Source: Haemonchus contortus
Lineage: Eukaryota > Nematoda > Chromadorea > Rhabditida > Trichostrongylidae
Direction: 5' to 3'
NCBI GenBank assembly: GCA_000469685.2
Contig: LS997563.1
Coordinates: forward strand, 1,378,869 to 1,442,868
DNA: 64,000 nt
Below the pieces are notes generated by a model that was given only the letters and a program-made list of their open reading frames with translations, searched no databases and was not told the origin of the DNA. Below are positions 24,500-36,545 of this stretch, piece after piece. Position 1 is the first letter of the stretch. Each line of letters starts with the position of its first letter. The position numbers and the translations under genes were made by a program.

Positions 24500-27400
24500 T
24501 TAGATTTCAACTGGATGTTGTTGTGGTAAGCCGCCATTTTTGCATACTGCACCGGCAATGGAGGAGATCAGCTTCACATCGTGTTCGTTACCTTTGGCCG
24601 CTTCTTTCAGATTGGACATTGTACGTCGTGACGCCTGAATGGATCTCTCATACGCTGGCATTAGTCAGCATGACATGATGATGGTTATAGTGTGAGTAGG
24701 TGCAAAATTATGATAAAAGGCTAATATGCGAGATTAGAGCAGGGCGCGAACTTTTCACGCGTTAATATAAACGTCTCTCGGCATCTGCCGCTCAAGTATA
24801 ACCCCCCGCGCGCAGCAGTCCGCGTCAGCACTTTAACTATAAACACCCGCAGCCATCTGATCACGTGATAAATGTATGGTTGCAGTACGAGTTTCTCTCA
24901 AGTTTCTTTTTTAGTTTGAACATTATTCAACTGTAGAGAAAATGGCATTATTAATAGTGGTAAAAAAACTCCTTAAACCCGAGGAGATCCTTTCCTGCTC
25001 GATTATGATCTAACGGTAAGAATTGGTATCGACTTGGTTTGAGATCAATTTTCTCTGAAAGTAACTCATAGGAGTGAGTTGAGTCGATGAAGAACCGCTT
25101 CTTGCCAAGAGTTCTCGGTCTCTTTTCATCCTTAGTGGGCCACTGCCATCGAACTGATTCCAGATGATGGTCAAGTGATTAAATAGTAAATTGTTGTATC
25201 GAAACTTACTATACTGCAGAAGTAGTTTGCAATCTCCTTCTCATGTGCAGCACTGGGCGAATTCTTCTGACATGAATGAGTGCATCTGAATGTACATTAG
25301 TTTCTTTTCTATCGTCTACTCTAGGCAGCTACTTTCATGTTTTTGGAAAAAGTAAAGGTGAACCATTCCCATTCATTTATCTCCTATCTTCCCATGATGA
25401 ATTCCCTTCTTTTCAATTCTCCCTTTTCTACTAATGTATCTCATTCCACTACAAAAACCGGACACATTTCCTGTTTGTTTATTATGAAAAAGTAATCTTT
25501 CCACAGTAATGCCCGATTTGAAATAGAAGAACCATCAGTGTTACAGAAAATTAAAATTAAATTTAATAAGAAAATTAAAGAACGTAATTATTTTAATTTT
25601 CTGTAACACTGATGGTTTCTTATGATCTCTTGCTTATTATGTTCTTTGTATACTTACGAACCTGGAAATTGTTGCTATCATACAATAGATATCGATTGCT
25701 GCGTCTGCTACTCGAATCAGCTCGTACTGCCTATCTGAAGTTGGAGATTTTGTTAGAAATAGATAAAATTCAAGTCAGAAGTACCAGTCAGTAAATAGTC
25801 GAGCCTTTTTAGGCTATCCTTCCATTACCCCCAAAACTCCAATAAGTATGATTGAATGTGGGGTCAAATTCTTGAAATCACTATTGTAGACTTCACGGAT
25901 CAGAAACAAAGGCAAAATTCCTGAAGCAGCGGTGGCGCATGATGGTGACGCCTTTTAAGGAGGTTGGCCAGGGCGGAGCTATCGTTCTTAGGGGCGGCCC
26001 TCCAACAATAAACTAAATTGGCTGCACTTTTTGTTGGCTTAGAAGATTTCTCATAGCCAACGCTGAATTCTTACCGATGATTCCTTTCTTGTATTTCATT
26101 AGCAGACTCTCCACAGTCTTGCCGAACTCTTTTATGCATTCGTCTAACTTCGAAGATGCCTCCTTCAGATCCGGTTCTACTACGCTTGAGAAGTCGGCAC
26201 CAGTACTACCACTGAAGACAGCCAAGTTCAAGTGCGAAGAGTAAGAGTTGTTTTTTCGTCTCAAGAAGACCCTAAATTCTCACCCTGTTGCTTTCTTCAC
26301 CACCTGTCCAAGGAGTGTTCCGATACTGCCGGATTTGATATCCTTAGCCATTTTTTGTAAATGTTTTCCAGCATGTTGGGCTCCGGTCAAAGCCACAAAT
26401 AGTCGCATAACGTCATTAGCACCTTCGAAGATTCTGTAAAAATATTTTTTATTTATTTTACCTTCAGACAAGCATATATAAGCATATATATGCGCTCAGA
26501 TGATTTGGAAACCCCGCTTACCTGAAGATTCGCAGATCCCTCATAACTCGTTCCAGACCACAGTCTTTCATGAATCCCATGCCTCCGTGCAGCTGGATCG
26601 CCTCATCACATACCCACCAGGCGTTTTCCTAAACACGTCATAGAATGCCTTATCAAAAGATTACTTTCAGAAAATTCAGAACACCATCTATAATCTAATT
26701 TTCTGTTCATGAAGAAGCATTGGTTGCATTGCATGAGTAAGGTGTCGTAAAAATCAATAGGTATCTTTTGCGTTACAAATGGAGCAATTCAGTTGTCTTC
26801 AGCATAATTCTATTATCCAAAGCAGCATTTGGAATCGGCACGTTTTTGATGATTTTCGAACTTAAATCGGTTTTTAACTAACTATTTCCCATTTCCGTCT
26901 GCTACTTTTTTTGTGATCAGTGAGAATAAATATCGCCCATGAGAAAGCAACTGCGATCCCACATTCACCAATTGACGGCATCTCGACCCAATGAACTGGT
27001 CCAATGAAGTTCCAAGGTACCTCTGCTGAGGTGTAAAAAGCTGAAGAACTATCAACTGTTTTCCAGGGTACCTCTGCTGAGGTGTAAAAAGCTGAAGAAC
27101 TATCAACTGTTGCCATTAAGCCTTGATTCGGATCTGGTCTGAGCGTTGATCACTTAGAACCGCAAGCACTGCAGCCACTCATGTCTCCGACCGAGTTGCT
27201 CGGGGCCACCAGGGGTAACAGGGTATACGGCTGAAGGAATTGTGTATGGCACCTCAGGTGCACGACATGGTCAAGCAGAAGGAATCAGAAAAGCCGAGAA
27301 GCTTACCGAAGCAGCGACTTTTCCAATTGCTGCCTCTAACTGGTAATCCTTAATACCACGATCCATATTCGAGGCTAGCAAATAGAGAACCGATTCGGTG

Positions 27401-30400
27401 GCATAGTGACGAGCAACCATGTTTGTGAGCTTTTCCTGAAATTTCAGTCCATTTGTATTTGGAGGGGAAAATTCCGACCATTTTACTGTGTTGGTCATTA
27501 CAGTACTCACCTGGACATTGAAGAACTCCTGTAAGGTTTGACCGAATTGCACGCGACTCGTTACGTGATCAACCTAAAAAAAAAGATGAGATCAGACGTT
27601 TACCAATTTCAGTTATCAGTTGCTAAAAACAACGATAAAATCCAGCATCTAGGTTTGGTTATACAGGGTGTCCCAAAATTATTTGCGCCAAAGTTCAGTA
27701 ATTTTTGAGGTAGAAATAATCTATCAAATTCACATTACCTGTTATTAATTAGTTGCATAAGAAGGTTTCCTTGCAATATGCATGGTTGCTGATGTGGAAC
27801 TCCCATTATCTTTCAGATGGAGGAGGCTCATTCAATGCCACGTGCAATCATTGACGCGCGAGAAGTGGAAGGGCGTTATGAAGTTCTTTGGGATTTTCCT
27901 AATAACCGTATAGGAGGCTATTTAACGATATAGAAAAGGAGATTGAATCAGAGACAAACCAGGGCAGATAGAAAGGTAGAATGTTTCTGAAGATAGGACT
28001 ATTAAAATTGTCCGTCTGCCAATCGGTCGGGATCCTGGGTGAGCCATCAAAAGGAAGTCAACGGCACGGCTTACAGGAGTTATCGCGGTGGAAGAATATC
28101 ATGCAGAAGCCTCACTACCATTCCTATCGTATGCTACAATTCCGACCTCAAGAGACACTGCAGGGCCAGAAAAAGCAGAAAGTCGCAGACTCACTTGAGT
28201 GATGACACGCAACCCTTCGTCGTTTTCTCTGGCCAAAAAATTTTTTAAATCATCCTTCAACAACCAAAACGTTCGCGTTCCGGAAAAAAACATCCAGCGT
28301 GCAATATCTCACAAAAGCTTGCTATCAGAACAGTAAAATGATGTTTTTCGAGGAAATCACGGGGAAAGCCGCTCGTGGTTTCTTCGGTGCAGGCGTGAAA
28401 ATTGACCAAGACCAGTACTCAAATAGTGTACTGATGGAAGTACTGGAGCAATGATCAGGCTACGTTTCCTGAAACATCTCGTAGTCCTTCCAGCAGGACG
28501 CTACCCTAGCCCACAGAGCCAAGCTTGCCCGCGAGTGGTGCCGACGACAGCTGTCCGACTTCATTGGTGAAGAGGAATGGTCATCCTATTTTTCAGAATA
28601 TGACTCACTTGAACCCCACGAATGGTCCCTGGTTAGAAGAGGACCTGTCGAGTTTGCAGTCCCAGTTTGGAGTCCTGGAGGACAATCCCAGTTTGGAGTC
28701 CTGGAGAGAATGCAAAAGCTGGAGGACGGCTGGGAGGAAATGGAGAAGGATACCTGCGTGCCACATGCGATCAAGTCAAAAGCAAACTTTGACTTCTATT
28801 CGCGCTCACAGGGGATATTTTGGAATGCGACTTTAGCATGTTGTAGGACATAGTGTTAGCTCGCGTGCATAGAAATTCCATCGTCTTTCGCAGTTGAGAA
28901 GTTTCAAATATATTGCTATAAATCGGCGCAAATAATTTTGGGACACCCTGTATGTATCACTGTAGATAAGTCATGGGCAACTGTCGAAAATTTGATTGTT
29001 TCCTTGGTTTCGCCATCAATAGTCTTGATCGCACTTCGGCATTTCATGCTTTGTCAATTCCTTTCCCTCTTTCATGCCCTCTGTACAGCTTGTAGAGTAA
29101 TTAGCCTTATTCTCTTACATTTTCTCATCTACTCTGTGAGATCTATTATATTTCACTTCCTTCTCTCGCAGTCACCTTTACTGATTTACAAACTCACAAA
29201 TATCGACTCCAATCTCGAGCCGGTAATTTTACAAGTGAAAATATCCTTTTTTCTACCTAGTCTTTCTGCCTATATATGAATTTGTGTACTGTTAAGCATA
29301 CGCTATTTTCCATTATCTTCGCTGCTTACAAAGACAGCCAGTCTACCAGCTTTGAATGGCTGGGAAACGGCATTTCCTTAAATGACTCCCTTAAGAGATT
29401 ACATTCCTCTACGTCGTCTAAAAATCTTACCGTCTTCTTAATGCAGTACTTCATTGCACCGGTGCACATTGCAGGAATACCAAAACGGCCGTTGTTCAGG
29501 ATGTTCATTGCCACTTTGAATCCTTCCCCTTCCTTTCCGAGCAGATTCTCGACGGGAACCTGTAAACTCACAGAAAATTTAGGCTTTTAGCCGATACGCT
29601 GGCAGTATCTGGAGGATCAGTAACTATAGCTAAAGCTTTCCGAAGTGGTAACTCATAAGAGTCTAACCTACAAAGGTACCAGAAATTTCAATAAGATAGA
29701 TCGAAAAGAGATGCATTCGCTCCTTTGCAACCAAACATGGTCAAACATCCAAGCGATCAATGACTATTAGCATTGCCATCAACGATTGATGATTGTCTGA
29801 TTGATCCACCCGGTTTCCGACGGCTCGACTAACCATAAGAGTCACGGGAACAGAGATACTGTTTTCAAGAGAACTTACCTTAACATTATCGAAGTGTACT
29901 TCGGTGGTGTTGGATCCTTTGATGCCCATTTTCTTCTCCTGCGGCCCACTGGTTACACCACCGAAGGCTCGTTCGACGATGAATGCCGACACTTTGTCTT
30001 TCGTGCTTCCATCTGGCATCTTTACTGGAGTCTGCAATATTTGGGTTGAACCAGCGTTACCCACTCAAGCTTCTCAAAGGCTAGCTATCTATCACTAATA
30101 AATCGCCCAATGTTGCGAATAAAACATCACGAACCTGAGCGAATACGGTGAAAACGTCAGCGAACCCTCCGTTACTGATCCAGAGTTTACCGCCGTTCAG
30201 AATGTAGTACTTGCCGTCTGGCGACTTCTCAGCGCGGGTTTTGATCGACTGAAATGGAAAGTCGTATCCTGATTGCTGGCAAAATTTCTCCAGCAAAAGG
30301 TACTCACATTGGCATCAGATCCACTTCCTGGTTCAGTAAGGCAAAACGCTGCAAATTTACGTCCTGTCGCCAAATCTGGTAGATATTTGCTCTTTTGTTC

Positions 30401-33146
30401 TTCAGTTCCGTAAAGAAGGATACCCTTGTAGCCGATCGACTGAAATTACTTCAATAGATTCAGAAGAAAGAGGGGAGTTCGGTGGATGAGGTTGGGAGGA
30501 ACCTATATCGAGTGGTTCTCTGGTACTCTCAGATAAACTCGAAAAATTTCGAGGGTAAATAATGTGATGGAGGGCGTCATAAAGTAAAAAATAGAAAAAT
30601 GTGTTCCAGGGACGTTCACTGACGAGCCTGTGAATGTTTCCGAAACAGTTACCAACTCACTGGTGAACGTCTCTGAAAACCCCGAGTTGAGGACGTACAA
30701 AAATCGGATCTAAAGCCCTATCTGCTTTGATAAGGTATCCAATAAAGAAAGCTTTAAGAGCATTGGAGCCAGCGAGATTGGCTCGCTCTTGTAACCAGTG
30801 AGGATTGACTGCAGCCAAGAGAACATTAGGTACAGCATAGACAAAAATTGAACCGAAACGAATTTTTTCATTCACGAGAAACGGGGGTTTCTTGCGACGC
30901 TTAGAAATTTTGGCGAAGCTTTCAAAAGAAAAAGTAGCTGAGCTCAGTTTTCAAAGGTTGTCAAAGTAAATTTCTATCAGGAAAAGTCACCCATGGAAGG
31001 TGTGCAGATGTCCCAAGTTAATCGCCTACACACCGTGCCTGCTACAGCACCCCTACAGCTATACCACTTGCCTGATGGGCGCCCATCACGACGCCAAATC
31101 CGAGATCGTGAGCGCCGATGGTTTCGGCGAGTTTCGCCATCTGACTGTTGCACAAACCAGCTCCTTCGTATTCTGGCGGTACCACTGCACCAAAGCCTCC
31201 AAGTTCACCGAATTGCTTCAACACTTCCATTGGAATCTCCATGGTCTCGTCGTTTCTAAACATGCCAATTCATTTGAGAACCTGCATTAAAACTCAAGAA
31301 GTAAAACAAAGGGTGTTGATGCCTGGACTAAGATTTTCTGGACGCCCGCGGTCGCTTCGGTATGGTTAACATAACAACTTTTACTAATTTCTCAATAACG
31401 ACATAGCCTATTGCTGATTATTTTGCACCCTTCATAGCCCTTTCATCGTATTTCTTGGCAATTCGGAAGCGGTATTTCTACTGCTTTGAAATAGTAGTAT
31501 AATAGTAATTTCTAGTCAATATTAACACCCGTTTTATTTTGTGAGCTTGTTGCAAGACTCCAAGCCTACCGATGCCACCAGGCCCTGCAGAAAAATCGCT
31601 CACTTCACAACGTCGTTCACCGTCTCGAAGAACTTTTCGGTCGGAGCGATGAACATATGGAGGGTTTCACGCTGATCGTCGTCCAATTTCAGCGGATAGG
31701 GGAAAATCTGTTCAGTGACAGCTTGTCCACGGAAAAGATTCATGATGAACGATTTGGTTTCCTAAAAAAAGTCTTTGACCCGCTCATTGAAACTGAATCA
31801 GACGAATAATACATATTTTACAAAAGTAAAGGATCAATGGAATTGGTGGAATCTTGAATTATCCACTCCGATTACAACCTCAGAAGTATAATGATAGAAC
31901 GTTTACAGGAGAACAGCAAAAGTACAGACTGAGATTTGAACATTGTTTTCCGTGCACAGGGCATGTTGTGATGTCAAAAGAGAGACAAATTGTTTATATA
32001 AACACCCAATCCCCTTCTTTCAATGTGTATGTAACAAAGTATTCTTAATTGGCTCGAATACTTGCTCGTATACCGTAGTGCACAGACTAACGGAAAGCTT
32101 TTCCGAAAAAAAAACGAGACACGAGGAGGAAAACGGAGTTGTCGGAACGGAAAGGGTAGCTAGCATTTGTGAATAGTACTAAAGTCGGAACCATTGTATG
32201 AATAAGTGCAAACGCTGCATTAGCAAAAATGAATCAGCAACTAGTACATACGGGAGGTCTTTATAGTAAGACAAAACTTACAACCGGCCCCTTCTCTTGC
32301 TTCTCTTGTGGTTTGGCAGCAGCGGCAGTCGAAAGTGCGGCATTTCTGTAAAAAGAATGAAAAATCCTTTCCAATAAAGAATTACTTGCATGACACTAAA
32401 GAGTGGTAGAGGCGCAGTTATGGGCAGAATAGATCCAATAACAATTTTTTTACCGTTAAAAATGCCATTGCGCTTAGTAAGTGTTAGGGATGCGCCGCGT
32501 AGTTACATTATCGATATTACCAGTACTTTGATTAATTTCAGTATTTTTTGAATAATGTGAGTCTTCAATCGCGATGACGATGCAGTCATACTTGACAGCA
32601 CTGACGAGCCGTGGGCTACGATTGGACGTGGAGCAGAAACGAATAGCCGACGATGAAGTATGGACGATACAGAGATCCATCGAATGGTAAAGGCAGAGAT
32701 CGGTTTGGCTGCTTGACAGGTTGGCCGTGTAGGTAAAAAAATCATTTTTTCACTTCTATATCTGAGTCTCCAGCGAGACGTGAGGGTGAATCGTTACTTC
32801 ACTTCACGACCACAAGAAGGCAGACGATTAGAATCCTCTCCTTGGGCAGTAATGACTATGTTCCCTCTCCAACTGAGAACCTCCAACGAACTTCTCACCC
32901 TACTGCATGAGTCGCATTCACTAAAAACGCGGCGCCATTTGATCATCTCCTCGGCCTACTTCATCCTATATTTGATGTTTGCAGTTAAAAGGCAAAAACC
33001 TCCGTTCAATGACGCCTGGTTCTTCACTGCCGCCGAGTATGACTGCTGAATGGAAGCCATAAAGCTCAAATGAAACTGAAATATTGGTCATACCTGACAA
33101 CCTTCGACACCGGTCTGGCGGCAGATTTGGCAAGTGTAGAAAGCAT
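24500..33146 (-). CDS. ACADVL: Very-long-chain acyl-CoA dehydrogenase, mitochondrial, copy B (16 exons, 618 aa)
   Basis: Tandem paralogue of copy A, same strand, upstream of it. Coding exons, 5' to 3': 33146-33094, 32345-32282, 31761-31604, 31255-31072, 30439-30308, 30248-30135, 30031-29879, 29559-29431, 27573-27511, 27435-27307, 26628-26522, 26433-26284, 26211-26075, 25734-25662, 25285-25210, 24634-24500 (TAA). Exon boundaries and phases match copy A; exon 2 is one codon longer. It has a presequence ([18 protein letters not shown]), LTEPGSGSD near residue 188, and the catalytic Glu in [11 protein letters not shown] at residue 432. The full VLCAD-type C-terminal domain follows. Exon 11 is identical in protein between copies; exons 4, 13, 15 and 16 differ most. 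Intron 4 has a GC donor (CAG|GCAAGT), where copy A has GT. Intron 8 holds a mariner-like element and intron 14 a hairpin. Both copies look functional, which suggests divergence in tissue, stage or chain length; that last point is inference. Confidence 0.95.
25530..25617. repeat. 28-bp perfect inverted repeat, intron 14 of VLCAD copy B
   Basis: AACCATCAGTGTTACAGAAA... (25530-25557) and its exact complement (25590-25617) flank a 32-base AT-rich spacer. It ends only 44 bases downstream of exon 14 (25662) in transcript order, so a transcript hairpin would form near that splice donor. Copy A has no counterpart that I saw. Confidence 0.88.
27012..27113 (+). repeat. 51-bp tandem duplication
   Basis: Two almost identical units start at 27012 and 27063, each with GGTACCTCTGCTGAGGTGTA followed by AAAAGCTGAAGAACTATCAA. 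They lie in intron 10 of VLCAD copy B. The near identity points to a recent duplication. Confidence 0.9.
27664..28950 (+). mobile_element. Degenerate mariner-family DNA transposon
   Basis: The element is 1287 bp. Perfect 26-bp terminal inverted repeats (starting CAGGGTGTCCCAAAATTA) are flanked by TA on both sides, the Tc1/mariner target duplication. It inserted in intron 8 of VLCAD copy B; the same intron in copy A is only 94 bp. The length is standard for mariner. Confidence 0.93.
27820..28840 (+). pseudogene. Mariner transposase pseudogene
   Basis: The reading frame is broken by stops and frameshifts, but transposase blocks remain. A FSGQKIF-like block follows the region near 28220. [16 protein letters not shown] lies near 28390. 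FQQDATLAH (from 28488) keeps the second catalytic Asp, and [18 protein letters not shown] follows. The region of the third catalytic acid is degraded. A 26-bp tandem duplication (28661 and 28687) disrupts the C-terminal part further. It cannot encode active enzyme. Confidence 0.85.
31066..31074 (-). other. GC-type 5' splice site, VLCAD copy B intron 4
   Basis: After codons for GAHQ the minus strand reads CAG|GCAAGT. Copy A has CAG|GTAGGA at the same codon, so the exon end is certain. AG|GCAAGT is the strong consensus that accompanies functional GC-AG introns. The intron ends at the AG before 31255. Confidence 0.85.
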
Positions 33147-33147
33147 T

Positions 33148-33155
33148 TCTGAAAA
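33148..33155 (-). other. Probable spliced-leader acceptor of VLCAD copy B
   Basis: CTTTTCAG precedes AA-ATG, the ATG being at 33146-33144. The same site and two-base spacing occur in copy A, so the arrangement predates the duplication. SL identity (SL1 or SL2) cannot be read from DNA. The nearest upstream coding gene seen is 10 kb away, which argues against an operon. Confidence 0.6.
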
Positions 33156-36100
33156 GTATCGGTTCTAGAGTAGGAATGTAGTGTGCCATCACAGTATACT
33201 CCGGAGGAAATGTTGAAACGATGCGAAGAACACGTATTGATGTTTTTTTTCGAAGTCGGTTCGAAATTTTGTTCATGGGAACTTGCATTCACTACAGAAC
33301 TCAGCTCATAAAGCTCTACGAGATGGTTCAAAGAGAACCTGAGAAGCTTTAATTCAAAGTAACTCCATTTTAAGCCATACCTCTATTTCAAAGGGGGATT
33401 TCGTCTGATTATAAAAATTTAATTCCTCTACAAAACCAAATCAACCACTTCGAGTATGCCGTTTAATTTCCTAGAATAAAAGCTATCATATAATATTCAG
33501 TTATCATATATAATTCATCTACATCATATACAATTCAACTCTTGATGAATACTTTTTCCATTTTCATTTCGGTCTCTTGTTCTTCACTGACCATAGATCG
33601 TTCTCCTTTTGAACTCGTGTATGCACGCCACCAACCACCGAATGGGGGATCGCTCACGAAGAACAAAAGACCGAAACTGGGAATAAAACTAAGCTCTCAC
33701 CAAGGGATGATTTGTATACGATCAAGATGCATTTGAACTGGGGAACTGTACAAGAAAACGATAACTAGTAATGAGAATATCCCAAATTTTTTGCAGAACC
33801 CCTCCTTTGGTCTTGTACCGTCCATCGATTCTACGGGTATCATCTGAAAATCACACGAGCTTCCCCTCTGAATAGGCGGTATGCCCTATAATTAAACTAA
33901 TCCAGAACGAAGCTTTTTCAACTTTTCAAAACTCTATCATGTAGAGCTCGATGAGCTGAGTTCAATGGTGGATTTTACATTCAGGAAACCCATTCTGAAC
34001 TCGTCTTATAGCGAAGAAAACGTGGAATTGCGCCTCTTATGCTGTAAGTAAATTTAGAAATTCTTTGCCAGAAACTGTATATTGCCTGAACCCATGAACT
34101 ATCAAAAACAAGTAGGCAAAATATTATATCAGCAGGCTCAAGTATCATGACTTTATATAACGTCCACCGTTTGGGACCTTCTTGGAAGAGAGGAATACGT
34201 TTCAAGGACGATTAGACACAAACGACGAGCAATTCTAGTAATGAGTTGGGAGAAGAACAAAACAGCTGGGAAGATGATGATAAAGTGGAGGAGAGCAATT
34301 AAAAAGGGATCATTCGATTAAAAAGAAGCAGTTCGATAGACACGTCCAAATCTGGCTGAAAGACGAAAAAATCAATTTTCGTCTGTCTATGTTTACGACA
34401 TTTCTCCGTACTTGCCGTGGAATCTAAATATCGACTAAAATGCGAAGGAATCTCAAATAAATAGCTAATTCATGAAATGATGTGCACGAAACCACAGGTG
34501 CACTCCGATCTTATCGTCCTGTGCTGAGAGATTTTTCGGGAACCACGTGAGGTCAGAACGATCCCTTTTAATCAGCGTAACTCAATGCGAAAATGGCCAT
34601 AAGAATCCGAGAGATTTCAGGTTGAAAAGACTTTCCGATCGCTGACCTGAGCCCATTCTCAAGCTAATTATGACAGAAAGCACTTCACGGCTTCCAGCCT
34701 CTCCAAACTTTACCATCCCATATTTTCAAGGGAAAATTTCGGCAACGGAAGTTTGGTTGTGCAAATAGTAGGTTATCTCAATGTTAATTGTTTAAAAGGA
34801 AAAACACTGTATACCACAGTCCTTCTGCCTGTCGCAGCTCGTCGCTTTTTGAACAGATTTGGGGCTCGTGCCATTGATCCAGGTAGATCCACGAAATTGC
34901 ATCTTCATCAAAATCTGCTCGTTCCTATTGAACTTTTTGCTATCTGTCGAAAACGTTTTTTTTCAAAATTCCGACCCGCCTGGTAGAGAAGAAGTGGTTT
35001 CTAAGGTTGCCAGAGAGAAGTGGTTCCTAAGGTTGCCGCGCTTGTTTTTGCAAGATGACCGAAAGGTGAAACCCTCTTTCAAACCCATCACGATTCGTGG
35101 TAGAAGATATTTGCGAGGTACAACCCAAAATAACAAACAACGCCAAATTCGAAACTACAAGTAGTGGGTTGTCCACCATTTTATTCCATTCACTCGATCC
35201 ATAACAGAAACAGTACTAATATTTACAATATGGAAGAAACCCTCCAAAAAAAGCCAATTGAATAAAAAATAATAAGAAAGTCACAGGCTTGCTTCAGACC
35301 TCAGGTTTAAGGTTGTTGTTACCGTAGTTCACAAAGCACATTGTATGCTCTACCCATGGGCAACATAATTCGTGGCTTGTGGAAAAATCCGAATGCATGG
35401 CCCAACGCCTACCAACTGCAATGGAGAAAACCCAAAACGGTGATTCCAAATTACTATCTTCAAGAGAGAGGATGCAAATAGTTGTGAAATGGGTACATTG
35501 ACGGATGTGTTACAAATAATTATTTGTTTACTACGAACAACTTACTCGAGGGAAATTGCGAAATTGCCTCAACAAACAAAAGTATCCCTCGAAATCAGTG
35601 CAGTTGTCCCTTGAGTAATGAGCTTTCTGAGCTGCTCCATTATTTAAATACCGACAATTTATTATTCATACAAAGGACAGGTATAGGTCTCCATTTCTTC
35701 ACACGTACCCTTCATAGAATACAGTTTCACACTCAAAAAATTCCGGTGACATCCTTGCTACATCGGGCAGAAGCAAGACCAGCTCCCCACTGACTTCCTC
35801 ACATTTGATTATATTCTAACGAATTCCATGCAAAGCGACTAAAATGACGATGTTTTGTGATTACTCAATGAGAATTCTGTTCTAGGGAGCACAACACATC
35901 GCTGGCCGTACTCACTCAATGACAATGTCATAAAGAACAAGGAAATATTGCGACATGAACAACACTCCCTTTATTCGCGGCAATAAAGACATAAAAGCAC
36001 GGAGTAAACAAATAAATAAGTATGCTAAATGAATAGTGGTGTAAGTATTTGTAAAGAATGAAGTAAACTATGCGGCGCCGCCACCCAGTGGTCGGACTGA

Positions 36101-36309
36101 CCAGAAAGACTGGCTGGCCGTCACGACCACCCGTACAATTGATCTGTTGTTGATGGGCACCTTCTGGTCAACAGCGAACGACTACTGGCAGTTATTGATC
36201 ACTGGCTACTTGACGACCGATCAAAAAGTAAAGTTGTAAGATTTTAAACTAAACTAGATAATGATGAGTTAATGATGAAATTTTTCAGCGTTCATCGACG
36301 ACGCTTTCT
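33149..36309. other. Upstream flank of VLCAD copy B, no gene recognised
   Basis: AT-rich noncoding sequence. It contains repeated TATCATAtAATtCA-like units near 33483-33540 and a 27-bp tandem duplication near 34986-35032. It would include the copy B promoter, but no element can be identified by eye. Confidence 0.35.
34986..35034 (+). repeat. Short tandem duplication
   Basis: AGAAGTGGTTtCTAAGGTTG is followed about 26 bases later by AGAAGTGGTTcCTAAGGTTG. It lies in noncoding sequence. Confidence 0.8.
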
Positions 36310-36545
36310 GGGATGCGCCCCGCATTCGGCTTCCATTTAGAATGGTGGTGGAGATTTGAATGCGTACGTGGCCTATACAAGGACTTGCTATAGTCAACCA
36401 ATGTTCAGGTCAGCACTTTTATCCTTCTAGACGAGCCTGATATCAGTATACCGACCACGGAGGGATAAAAGACCGTAGCCTGGGCGAGCACCCATACAGT
36501 TCGATCCCTAGGATAAGCGTGCGTGATAGTGCGTCGTTTTGCCAC
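36310..36545 (-). mobile_element. tRNA-derived SINE, copy 3
   Basis: Starts with the tail complement GGGATGCGCCCCGCATTCGG. The body complement GTCAGCACTTTTATCCTTCT follows. The head on the minus strand includes GGGATCGAACTG (box B-like) and a CGCACTATCACGCACGC segment. Same order and spacing as the copies at 21038 and 60117. Confidence 0.72.

Noticed and set aside
31000..31290. Plus-strand frames of 88 and 96 codons over exon 4 of copy B
   Set aside because: They are antisense shadows of a conserved VLCAD exon; the minus strand gives the dehydrogenase sequence.
4127..33146. VLCAD copies as an operon or a single fused gene
   Set aside because: Each copy has its own start, stop and poly(A) signal, and the spacer is about 3.8 kb, too long for a typical nematode operon gap.
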